64,000 bases of DNA from Diplolepis rosae (Eukaryota; Arthropoda; Insecta; Hymenoptera; Diplolepididae), in contig JAPYXD010000555.1 in NCBI GenBank assembly GCA_030998225.1, forward strand, positions 3,472,001 to 3,536,000, in the 5' to 3' direction. Shown in pieces: positions 55,501 through 64,000 of the stretch. The notes beneath the pieces are model-generated. The model saw nothing but the letters and a program-made list of their open reading frames with translations. It ran no database searches and was not told where the DNA came from. The position numbers and the translations under genes are program-made. The first letter of the stretch is position 1. Every line of letters begins with the position of its first letter.

Positions 55501-58500
55501 GAACGCCGGACTACTTAAATTTACTTCAAGGAACACTGATGGTGTTGTTTCCATGGGAGATACTATATATGGAAAGCAATCTTATTTTTCAATTTTGACA
55601 ATAAAAAGCATTTATTTAAAAAATTTGGTGTAAGTATGTTTTATTGTCAGACTAAACGATAAATTTGTATAATTTTAACTGATTTTTCTATTGTAATAAT
55701 TTTATCATTTAATTTAATAAAAAATATCAACAAATAAGATAACTTTGCATACATTTTCAATAAGAACAATACCACTTTCCAGTGTTCTACGAAGTGAAGT
55801 TATAGTTGTTTATAAAAGTGAAAATACTTATTACGGCCATGTCTTACTTATCCGATCCCTACCTTACCGACGCTTTTTTTCGCATTTTCATATTAAATGA
55901 GATATCGAAATAAAACTTTGACTAATTAAGTAAAAAAGCACTAAGGAACGTTTATCTGCTCCTAAATATTTATAATTATGAAAAAAAAAATTACTAAAAT
56001 TTTTCTATTTATATAATTATAGAAATTTTAGACCAGATAAACTTTCTTTACTGCTTTTTACTTGATTATTCCAAGTTTTATCTCGATATCTCAATTAATC
56101 TAGAAATGCGACGGGCAAAAAAAAGTGTCGGTAAGGTAGGGATCGGATAAATAAGACATGGCCTTAATCGATTATAAATATTCACCTCTAGTTATAGTGT
56201 CAATAAAAAAATAAAAAATTTAATATATCAATATCATTCAGTAATAAATGTGTTAAAATTGTACGAGTTGATGATCATATAAAAAATAAATAAAAACTCA
56301 TACCCAGCGGCTAAGACCATTCGCAGGATGACCAGCTGCCAATATTCTTTTACAGACCCCATCAGAATAATCGCTATACTGAATACGAATGTACAGATTG
56401 CTAACAGCTTCACCCTATAATTTTTAAAAATCCTGTTTACTATTATTATTTATCATAGTCTATTATTTTTATTACATATTTTATTTTATTATATAATATA
56501 TATTTTATTGTATTAAATATATTTTTTTGAGTAAATAGCCTAATCATTTTTCCATACTAATCACCAGGGACGGATCCAGGGGGGTGGTCCTGGGGGTCCG
56601 GACCCCTCCCCCCCCCCCCCGAAATATCAGACTCCCTCAAATCTCACTAGCGAAAAAATTCGAGTTTGTCTAACACAATTCTAGCGTCACGTTTTGTGAA
56701 AGCCGAAATATCTTTTATTTTTAAATTATTCGATCGGACCCCCCCCCCCCAAATTTTTTTTCTAGATCCGTCCCTGCTAATCACTACAAAAGTTTAGTAA
56801 TACCATAGTGCTTCTTAAAATTCGTTCGAAGTAGATGCCGCATTTTTCGAATCATTCCAGGTACATTATTTTCTTTACAAAGCGAGATTCCGCACATTTA
56901 TTCGAATATCCTCTTCTTCAAAGAGCTAAACCCAAACCATGTTTCGTGGTTTTCTTAAAACGTTATTATAATAGAGCCGAATTTCATCGTCTATAGAGTC
57001 TATAATGACAGTGCTAAGATTCCAAGGTAAACCGGATTTAATACATTTCAGCATTTTTTAGCAACCCTGAATCCTCTCTAACATTTGCTACTCTGTGATA
57101 CCTGCCTATAGGAATGAAAAATCTCAATGGATCGCATTTAAGGTAGGGGGCAAAATTCGTCAAGTGTACCCGCCTAAAAACTTTTTGTCTCCGATTTCCT
57201 TGAAAGTCCGCGAAATTATTGTCCTAGTGAACCTCTTTTAATTCCCCTAAGAGAACGTCTCTAGTACGACGGGTTGTCAGTATACAGGGGCTCGAATTTT
57301 CAACCTTTTACCGCGCACGCTGATACTCAATTAACCATAACTTCTACAAAAGTTATCCAAATTAATTTTTTTATGGAGGTCTTAGAAACTTTTTTTCATC
57401 AGCTTTACGCTGAAGGCAATGGTTTTAGATGAAAAAAATTATTTGAGCTTCATTTTTTAATTTTAAACATATTTTTGAATTTTTCCCAAAGTGCGGGAAA
57501 TATGTTTAAAATTAAAAAATGAAGGTCAAATAATTTTTTTCATCTAAAACAATTGCCTTCAGCGTAAAGCTGATGAAAAAACGTTTCTAAGACCTCCATA
57601 AAAAAATTAATTTGGATAACTTTTGTAGAAGTTATGGTTAATTGAGTATCAGCGTGCGCGGTAAAAGGTTGAAAATTCAAGCCCCTGTATGCTGACAACC
57701 CGTCGTACTAGAGACGTTCTCTTAGGGGAATTAAAAGAGGTTCACTAGGACAATAATTTCGCGGACTTTCAAGGAAATCGGAGACAAAAAGTTTTTAGGC
57801 GGGTACACTTGACGAATTTTGCCCCGTAGTTGTCGTGCCAAAAATTAGGTCTCTGGAAAAGTAAGTCAGACAAAATTTGTAGATCTTTTTGAAACGAACA
57901 TCTTTGTATTCTTACGTTTTTTTCGTATTTTACATATTATTGTTAAAAAATTGAATTTTGGATTTTCAATAGTTTTTTTTTTTAATTAAAAAGAAAAATA
58001 TGCATCTTATGAAAAAATGTTACAATTCAAATTTGTAGGTCTTTATGTATTCAATAATATTGTATCATAACGTTTTTTCGTATCTCGTATAATTTAACTG
58101 GAAAATGGAATTTTGATATTGACTTTTTTCGAATTTGAATATGCTGTAACATTTCTAATTTTGATTTAATCAAAAAATGTTATCAGGATAATTTGTAGAG
58201 ATTTATGAGCACTATCAAAAACCAGTGTTGAAATTTTTGATTTTTTCAAAAAGTTATTTTCAAAAACACAAAAGTAGTGCTCAATCCCTCAATTTTGATT
58301 GGATGTGGCTGGTTAACGAACTTGTTCTTACTTTTTCGGCTCCGATAAAGTGTACCAAAGCTCAATTCAATCTGATGATTCTATCGAGAGTTATGCCGCA
58401 CACGACCTACAGACAGACAGACAGACAGACACATACGTAAAAACCCTTTTTTCTGACTCAGGGGGTCTCAAAACGTAAAGATTTGATAAAAATTTCAAAA

Positions 58501-61005
58501 GTCATTTTTCACATTAAACCAATACCTTCTCATCCATGATGAGAATGTAAAAAGTAATCGTCTCTTACCAATTTTTAAAAAATGATCTGATTTTCATAAA
58601 TCATGGCTTATTTTTCGGGAGAATTATTCTCTACAACTCTACTGTTTCCAATTTTAAAAGTAAAGTTTTTAGTGGCTGAAATCATTGAAAGAATTTTTTG
58701 AAAGAACTTTTTTTTTAAATAACTATAATTGAACATTTTTTTACTTATTTAAAAAATTTAAAACAGTAGAGTTGTAGAGAATATTTTCCCCAAAAGAATA
58801 AGCCATGGTTTATGAAAATCCTATAATTTTCAAAAAATTGTTAAGCAATAGTATAAGGAAAAATTCTATTGCAAAAAATATTAATAAAAGTATTATTTTT
58901 GTAATTTTTAAATTTTTTTCATAAAAAATAATGTTTTTTCTTTCATAAGACACGACTGATAATATCATTTCAAGTCTTAAAATCATAGAAAAACTTTTTT
59001 TACCAGATACCTCATTTTTGACACGACCCAACTACCTTGAATCGATTTTGAGCCCTCGTGAATTACATTTCTGAAAAAGCAATTGCAGATTGCCATTGAT
59101 GGGTTAACTGCTGAATCAGAAAAGCTGATATTTGAATCAAAGAACACACAATACTTTTTTGCTGTATTGAAATGCAATGGTGAATCAGCATTGGTGCCAT
59201 CCATATACCACAGGGACAATTTTTCACCACTTTATGACACCCCCCCCCCCCCACACACACTTTGTCCACGTGGACTTATTTTATGAAAATATAGATTTTA
59301 TTCTCTCTAAATTTGAACCAGTCAAAATCTACTGATTATTAGTGAAATTTGACTTATTCAATTAGCTAAAAAGAGGTTACTGTAAATAAGTCAAATTTCA
59401 CTGATTATTTCAGTGAAAAATATTTTTTTCACTGATGATTCAGTGAAAATTAACTGATTTAACAGTGAAAAATATTTTTTCACTGATGAATCAGTGAAAA
59501 GGCAAATCACTGATTCAATCAGTGAAAAATATTTATCTTTATAATATAGAACAAGTACTTAGGAATCATTATTTCACAATCAATTCAGGGACGTCGCAAC
59601 GAAATCTTTCATGGGGTGGGGGGCTGAAATGAAAAAATGATATAAAACGTTAGTATGGGTTATAAGGCCGGCTTAAGAAAATTTGGTACCCTAGGCAGAA
59701 TAAATATTTGCGCCCCTTCAATCTAAAGATAGATTAATCTATCTCTGCTCTTTAAATCTGAATCAGTCAAAATCTACACATATTAATTTCACTGCGAATC
59801 AGTGAAATTTGACTGATTTAACCAGTGAAAATGAACTGATTTATAAATGAGCAATATTTTTCACTGATGAATCAGTCAAATTTCACTGGCTTATCAGTGA
59901 AAAATATTTTTTCACTGGCGAATCAGTGAAAAGGCAAATCACTGATTCAATCAGTGAAAATTTGACTGATTCAGATTTAGAGAGTATATTAAGCAATCTG
60001 GAGTAATATTTTCGCGATGATTCAATAAAAATCAAGATTTTCCAGTTAATTCAACATAATTTTTTAATCTCTCCCATAGAATTATAAGATAAAATTAAGT
60101 CATTGCACATTTGGAAAAATATAATCAATTAGAAACTCTTTTTTAGTAACGAAATTACAGTGCAAATACAGCTTTCATTTTTTGCGGCAAATTTAAAATA
60201 AAAGATGGATATTTTTTATTTTTTCCATCGATTTCTCGTTATAAAAATTAAAATTTCACCCCGACTTTACCGCCTCCTAAATTCCCTTAATTTAAAGGTA
60301 GTTTAGCAAAAATTGTTAACTTGGGTTTCTCCATTTATACCGGCCGGTTTCAAAACTATCATTTTCTATAACATTTGTCTACATTTAAACCACGTATGGA
60401 AAATTACGCAAAAGGATGTCAGGTATTGCAAAACTTTCGTAGTGACCTACATAACATTATTAACATTATTAAGTTTTTATTTTTCTCAAGTATCACATGC
60501 CCTTAATGCATTAGGTAAACAATTCTATAATATGATAAGTTGAAACCAATAAAAATTTGTAAAATGATTGTTTTAATAATCAAGATATTCAAAAATTAGA
60601 AAAATATTAATGTAGAAACTTTTTAAATTTTATTCCATTTTAGAACATTTGAATGCTTTACGTAACAAATGAGTCTATAATACGTATCAACTCAATACTG
60701 ATGAATACAGTTATGTAAGTTGGACATCCCATTATTAAAAGTGCTTCCATAATTTCATTTATGTACATAAATATTTATAATCAATAATTCTTCAAACATA
60801 TAATGTTGATTTAATATAATACTAGGTCAAAACTAATTTAAAAAATACTTGCCTTTTATATTTGTCTGCTGCAAAACCAAGAATAACGCCAGCTATTGTA
60901 AAAACTGCAATAAAACTTGGACCAGCTAGAATCTGATAGTCCAATCCTAGTCCATTGTAATTCCATTCGCAGTAATTCGTGCCATTTAAATTGAGAGATA
61001 AACAG
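52409..61005 (-). CDS. Spinster-like major facilitator superfamily transporter, 5'-partial gene
   Basis: Seven exons on the minus strand (60853-61005, 56304-56414, 54552-54714, 54283-54481, 53018-53296, 52701-52898, 52409-52590) join in phase into about 427 residues. The product looks like a proton- or solute-linked MFS carrier with 12 helices. After the first visible helix comes the MFS motif A (GFAADKYKR) at the TM2-TM3 loop. Exons 2-4 give TM3-TM6 with LAAGEAACNPMSTGLISDWF, close in style to the GEA motif of spinster proteins. Exon E repeats motif A in the second half (GGVISDKFVAKMGIRSR). TM1 and the start codon are not found up to 64000, so they lie beyond the window or in an unrecognised exon. 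The spinster-like label is from motif memory; substrate unknown. Confidence 0.8.
52701..52898 (-). CDS. MFS transporter exon (helices 10-11)
   Basis: The acceptor CGTTTTACAG ends at 52899 and the donor A/GTAAGTG is at 52700. It encodes EMWFGIVFAILVEIVPLSVR, then TTVGIFLFVMNNIGGNLPIL and GSLYIFYAGFYGI. EIVP and the RSTTVG loop are well formed. Confidence 0.85.
53018..53296 (-). CDS. MFS transporter exon (helices 7-9)
   Basis: The acceptor ATTTTTTCAG ends at 53297 and the donor TTTG/GTAAGC is at 53017. It starts GMCFAYNCDLYYRDYFPDYD, then LGWWLFAVTIVIGSIGVVVG (TM7 end/TM8) and GGVISDKFVAKMGIRSR, the second-half motif A. It finishes in TM9. Confidence 0.85.
53899..54256. mobile_element. TTAA element, GGGCATGTGATACTT family, intact, intronic
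   Basis: 358 bp from TTAA to TTAA. The ends TTAAGGGCATGTGATACTT and AAGTATCACATGCCCTTAA are perfect inverted repeats. Its edge lies only 25 bp from the splice donor of the exon at 54283-54481. Right-end fragments of the same family occur at 12660-12884 and about 60480-60510. Confidence 0.8.
54283..54481 (-). CDS. MFS transporter exon (helix 6 and central loop)
   Basis: The acceptor TTGTTTCAG ends at 54482 and the donor TTGCG/GTTAAT is at 54282. It encodes GWRVCYYGAGIAGLILAFL (TM6), TGFTLTEPERTTIGEET (start of the large cytoplasmic loop) and the start of TM7 (IILLCIAASIRHCG). GTTAAT is a weaker donor than the others. Confidence 0.82.
54552..54714 (-). CDS. MFS transporter exon (helices 4-5)
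   Basis: The acceptor TTTTTATAG ends at 54715 and the donor CTT/GTAAGT is at 54551. It encodes EAACNPMSTGLISDWFNEDQ, RGLVMSIFNWGIYGGYGIAF and PVGRYIPAINAWDL. The first base completes the Gly codon split with the exon at 56304-56414. Confidence 0.87.
54716..55830. other. Transporter intron, left part
   Basis: AT-rich intron sequence. The 61-codon plus-strand frame at 55413-55598 has no motif and is not supported as a gene. Confidence 0.5.
55831..56167. mobile_element. TTAA element, GGCCATGTCTTAC family, second copy, intronic
   Basis: 337 bp. The left end is TTACGGCCATGTCTTACTTA (TTAA mutated to TTAC), the right end TAAGACATGGCCTTAA. It matches 42549-42832 along both arms but has about 50 bp more at the centre (an AATTTTTCTATTTATATAAT palindrome). 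Confidence 0.75.
56304..56414 (-). CDS. MFS transporter exon (helices 3-4)
   Basis: The acceptor AAAAATTATAG ends at 56415 and the donor GCTGG/GTATGAG is at 56303. It encodes VKLLAICTFVFSIAIILMGS and VKEYWQLVILRMVLAAG. The first base completes the Arg codon begun in the exon at 60853-61005. Confidence 0.85.
56565..56776. mobile_element. hAT-type MITE with 8-bp target duplication
   Basis: 212 bp with ends CAGGGACGGATC and GATCCGTCCCTG, flanked on both sides by CTAATCAC (56557-56564 and 56777-56784). CAG...CTG ends and an 8-bp duplication are characteristic of hAT transposons. It has C-rich runs near both ends. No transposase. Confidence 0.85.
57147..57825. mobile_element. Nearly perfect foldback element (679 bp)
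   Basis: Two arms of about 330 bp are almost identical in reverse complement, from GGGGCAAAATTCGTCAAGTG at the left to CACTTGACGAATTTTGCCCC at the right, around a short centre near 57486 (TTTCCCAAAGTGCGGGAAA). By eye only a handful of differences exist. GTAG flanks both ends (57143-57146, 57826-57829). It is non-coding and lies in a transporter intron, so transcripts of the gene could form a very long hairpin. Confidence 0.85.
57860..58556. repeat. Dispersed repeat ending in CTTCTCATCCATGATGAGAA
   Basis: It matches 35755-36163 directly and 61460-62100 in reverse (CAGACAAAATTTGTAGATC, CAGGGGGTCTCAAAACGTAA). It holds the extra segment with CAATCTGATGATTCTATCG, CATAACTCTCG-like sequence and a (CAGA)n run at about 58409-58432, which the 34988 copy lacks. 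The 71-codon frame at 58225-58440 lies in it and is not a gene. Confidence 0.65.
58557..59302. other. Transporter intron, decayed inverted repeat
   Basis: An imperfect inverted repeat spans about 58590-58820 (CATAAATCATGGCTTATTTT with AATAAGCCATGGTTTATGAA). The short frames at 58810-59286 are not supported. A poly-C/CA run is at 59240-59260. Confidence 0.4.
59303..59530. mobile_element. Word-built element (TCAGTGAAAA family)
   Basis: It starts TTCTCTCTAAATTTGAACCAG and is built of AGTGAAATTTGACTTATT, CACTGATTATTTCAGTGAAA and TCACTGATGAATCAGTGAAA words. AGCTAAAAAGAGGTTACTGT mirrors the end of the copy at 20633-20770. Confidence 0.6.
59747..59984. mobile_element. Word-built element (TCAGTGAAAA family), second intronic copy
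   Basis: Ends CTCTTTAAATCTGAATCAG and CTGATTCAGATTTAGAGAG form an inverted repeat. The interior repeats CACTGATGAATCAGTCAAAT and GCGAATCAGTGAAAAGGC words. It lies about 220 bp from the preceding copy. Confidence 0.65.
60853..61005 (-). CDS. MFS transporter, most upstream exon seen (helix 2, motif A)
   Basis: The acceptor TGAATTACAG ends at 61006. The donor reads AAAAG/GCAAGT at 60852, a GC donor in the strong context that GC-AG introns require. Splicing here keeps phase with 56304-56414 (AG+G, Arg). It encodes CLSLNLNGTNYCEWNYNGLG (an extracellular loop with an NGT glycosylation site), GPSFIAVFTIAGVILGFAAD (TM2) and KYKR of motif A. The preceding exon with TM1 is not identified. Confidence 0.82.
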
Positions 61006-61019
61006 CTGTAATTCATTGA

Positions 61020-61459
61020 AAGGATTTATCCCGCTTTTCAATTTACAGATTTTATTTTGAAATTTAAATTTGTTGACTATACCATACAATTCTACACGGC
61101 GGCACAAAAACGGTCCCATTTCGACAATTTTTAACTAAAAATCTGCAACTCTGATATGTTGCTAATTACATAGTGAAATGTCGAAACCCGTGAGGCAGTT
61201 GATTTAAAATTGATACTTCGGTAGATATTCGCCCGTAAAGTTATGCCAGGGCGTAACTCGATGTGTATCGGCAATCAAAAGGGCGTATCTCGTCTCGGCC
61301 CTCTCGTTGTTTCTTTTGCATCGCAGGCGGTAATTAATGAGAAAATTCATATAAATTTTCGGTTTTTTCTTTATTCTTCACACGTACTGTCAAAATGTTT
61401 TTCAATTTTTGAAAATTCAAATGAAAAAATTGGTTTTTTAGGTTTAATTTATTTTATTA
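61020..61459. other. Upstream intron or intergenic DNA
   Basis: Less AT-rich in places (GGGCGTAACTCGATG, AAAAGGGCGTATCTCG). AAAAGGGCGTA-like segments recur inverted near 63130-63310, so this is part of a dispersed repeat. No exon for transporter TM1 is visible. Confidence 0.4.
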
Positions 61460-62775
61460 CATTCTCATCATGGATGAGAAGGTATTGGTTTTATGTGAAA
61501 AATGACTTTCGAAATTTTCATCAAATCTTTACGTTTTGAGACCCCCTGAGTCAGAAAAAAAGGTTTTTACGAAAGTGTCTGTCTGTCTGTCTGTCTGTCC
61601 GTCCGTCTGTCTGTCTGTCTGTCTGTCTGTAGTAGGTCGTGTGCGGCATAACTCTCGATTGAATTATGAGATTGAATTGAGCTTTGGCACACTTTATCGG
61701 AGCCGAAAAAGTAACAACTTTTGTGTTTTTGAAAATAAATTTTTGAAAAAATAAAAAATTTCAATACTGGTTTTAGATAGTGCTCATAAATCTCTACAAA
61801 TTATCCTCATAACATTTTTTGATTAAATCAAAATTAGAAATGTTACAGCGTATTCAAATTCGAAAAAAGTCAATATCAAAATTGCAATTTCCACTTAAAT
61901 TATACGAGATAAGAAAAAAACGTTATGATACAATATTATTTTCTACATAAAGACCTACAAATTTGAATTGTAACATTTTTTCATAAGATGCATATTTTTC
62001 TTTTTAATTTAAAAGAAAACTATTGAAAATCCAAAATTCAATTTTTTAACAATAATATGTAAAATTAGAAAAAAACGTAAGAATACAAAGTTGTTAGTTT
62101 CAAAAAGATCTACAAGTTTTGTCTCACACAGTTTCTGATAAAACATATATTTTTCGTTTCAATTCTAAAAAATACGATTAAAATTCAAAAATTCCATTTT
62201 TTAGACAAAATATGTGAGATAAAAAAAAACGTTTAGATGGAAAATTGTTTGCCTAAATAAGGTCTACAAATTCTCATTAAGACATTTCGGGACAGGATGT
62301 ATATTTTATGTTTTGATTTTTAATATTAAAAAAATTCGATTTTTTTCACCAAAATATGTGAGATACGAAATAAGCGTTGTTCTGCAAAATCGTTTTCTTA
62401 AATAAAGTCTACGATTGTTTTTTCTTTTTGAGAGATTTGGAAGAAAATAAATTATTTTAACCATGTAATTTATTAAAAAGTTACTTGAATTTCCTGTTTC
62501 ACTTAATTTCAAAAAGAAATTGAGTGACTTTGAGAAAATGTGTAATTAACATCATCTGTAATATTATTATAAAATTGGTTTGAGCTTTAGTATCAAATTA
62601 TAAGAAATAAACTTAAATGTATGCGAAGAGCACAAGACCGAGCGCGAAGCGCGAGGTCCAGACAGAACGGACCGCGAAGCGCGACGTTTAAAAATTCCGG
62701 AGCGCGCAGCGCGACGATGGAGTATTACGGAGCGCGAAGCGCGCGATGAGAATGTGCCCGCCAAGCGGGCAGATT
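61460..62775. repeat. GCGCGAAGCGCG-type repeat, near full-length copy
   Basis: About 1.3 kb from TTCTCATCATGGATGAGAAG (a hairpin end) to GATGAGAATGTGCCCGCCAA and GCGGGC. It includes a (TCTG)n run at about 61578-61628, the GTAGGTCGTGTGCGGCATAA segment, AT-rich blocks and a GCGCGAAGCGCG cluster at 62640-62755. It is the inverse of 34988-36163 and 57860-58556 taken together. Short open frames in it are not supported. Confidence 0.7.
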
Positions 62776-63550
62776 TTTTTTTTATTCTTTTTATTCGCCA
62801 TAACTGGACTTCTAGAAGGAATAATGATAATTATAATACATCAAAATGTGCACGAGGATATGAGGAACAATACCTTTTTGTGCAAAAACTGGTTTTTTCA
62901 AAAACACGACACTTTTTATTGCAAAATGTGACAAGCGTCTATGTCGCACACGCACGAAATCGGTGGTAGGACACAGATAGACGCAAATAAACCGGAATTT
63001 CTCAGGAAGCTGATGTCGTACGAGGTCCACACTACTCGATGATGACGCTAGATACCACAATCTGTACGAAAATAACGAAACAAACTGACGCTCAAAAAAA
63101 AACCCGGATTTCCCATAAGAGATAATGTCGGGATACGCCCTTTTGATCACCAGTACACCTCGAGATACAGATTTTTGATTTCCAAGTCGAAAATAAAAAT
63201 ATTTCCGAATGGAAAAAAAAAATCGTTTGCGGTATTGTATTGGCATTAACCTCAAGAACTTTTTTCGCCAAAAAAACGATTTTTGAAAAATTGTGTGTTA
63301 CGCCCTTTTGAATGTCCACTCTTCAAGTTACAATCGGCTTGGTATAGGGCCGACACTGGGCCAAGTTTCGGCTGAAGGTCGATCAATTTAAACAGTCAAC
63401 CAAGGCCGCCGTCATTGGCCCAGCACTTGACCGATACAAACGGCGAAACTGGCCCAATAACAATAGCTGACTGTTGGCTGCCAAGATTGGGCTAGTATTG
63501 TTCCGTATTATCTGGTTCGGCAATTTGCACTCTTGCTCTTATCAAGATAC
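62776..63550. other. Dispersed repeat DNA and a GGCCCA word island
   Basis: A 147-codon minus-strand frame (62812-63255) has no recognisable domain and lies in DNA with segments repeated near 61250 (CGCCCTTTTGA). At 63350-63510 a GC-richer island repeats CGACACTGGGCCAAG, TTGGCCCAGCACTTGACCG and AACTGGCCCAATAAC words in both directions. Confidence 0.4.
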
Positions 63551-64000
63551 TTAAGGTAGTTGATCCACAAAAATTAGACTTCAGGCAAAAATAGATAATT
63601 TTGCATTCAAGAATAGCAATATTATTATTGAAGGGCTATTTTGGAAGAGAAAAGATTAATTTCTATGAAAAAAATTTTAAATACAGAAAAATAATTTTAT
63701 TAATAAATTTTATTTTTGCCCCAACTTTTTTTCTTATCACTTCTTACCAAATTTTAAATTTTCAATTATCGAAAATGAATAAATTATTATCAAATTCAAC
63801 AATTTGTTTATAATAATTTCGTTTTGGAAAATGTTTTTTTAATGGTTTCAGCCATTAAAGAATTTATTTTTAAAAATCAGAAACGGTGAAGTTGTGGGAA
63901 ATTTTTTCCCTGGAAGAATGATTCTTGATTTATTTAAATCACATAATTTTTAAAAATTTGGTAAGAAGCAATAAGAAAAAAAGTTGGGGAAAAAATAAAA
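63551..64000. mobile_element. TTAA element, GGTAGTTCATCC family, cut by the window edge
   Basis: It begins TTAAGGTAGTTGATCCAC and follows the family (AGCAATATTATTATTGAAGG, CATTAAAGAATTTATTTTTA) to the last base of the window. The right end lies outside. Confidence 0.7.

Noticed and set aside
59585..59700. Possible second hAT end (CAGGGACGTCGC)
   Set aside because: Only one end is visible, with no mirrored terminus or 8-bp duplication.
60290..60510. Full TTAA element between AAAGGTAGTTTAGC and CACATGCCCTTAA
   Set aside because: The right end matches the GGGCATGTG family, but the left end does not mirror it, so an intact element is not supported.
61578..61628. TCTG/GTCT run as a separate feature
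   Set aside because: It is a simple-sequence tract that belongs to the dispersed repeat (it also occurs as CAGA at 58409-58432).
62812..63255. 147-codon minus-strand open frame
   Set aside because: No domain, aromatic- and basic-rich composition, and it lies in DNA that shares segments with the repeat near 61250.

Overview
This window looks like insect nuclear DNA. It is very AT-rich, has multi-exon genes with GT-AG introns and long introns, carries BEL/Pao and R1-clade retroelements, and is packed with short inverted-repeat elements. The GCGCGAAGCGCG-type repeats and the mixture of TTAA- and TA-flanked MITEs would suit a hymenopteran, but that is an inference from general familiarity; no barcode or rRNA gene is present to settle it.

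Layout. (1) 1-7722 is a GC-richer retroelement nest. A broken BEL/Pao LTR retrotransposon (+ strand; RT, RNase H, integrase, 3' LTR) is interrupted at 1629-5349 by a minus-strand R1-clade non-LTR element that has lost its reverse transcriptase. BEL sequence of about 0.76-0.79 kb is present on both sides of the insertion as a direct repeat. (2) 7723-38300 has no confident host exon. It is a mosaic of non-autonomous DNA elements: TTAA-flanked families, families with CACTGAGAAAAA- or CACGGAGAAAAA-like ends and interiors made of permuted short palindromic words, TA-flanked MITEs, long foldbacks, a solo LTR (24566-24963), an internally deleted mariner (34377-34936), and a tRNA-like repeat. (3) 38327-48071 (+) encodes a two-coding-exon class A GPCR of about 787 residues with a huge third intracellular loop and unusual DQY and SPxxxxY motifs; a 7.4 kb intron full of TTAA elements splits transmembrane helices 1 and 2. 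(4) 52409-61005 (-) holds seven exons of a spinster-like major facilitator transporter. Its 5' end, including helix 1, is not seen in the window. The introns carry TTAA elements, a hAT-type MITE with an 8-bp target duplication, and a nearly perfect 679-bp foldback.

The two host genes are convergent (GPCR +, transporter -), with about 4.3 kb between their stop codons. I see no link in function between them. The strongest unusual signals are the very long duplication flanking the R1-clade element, the end-to-end trains of different TTAA elements that share single TTAA junctions (at 11583-12884 and 42342-43170), and the word-built palindromic element families. No CRISPR array, rRNA gene or confident tRNA gene was seen.
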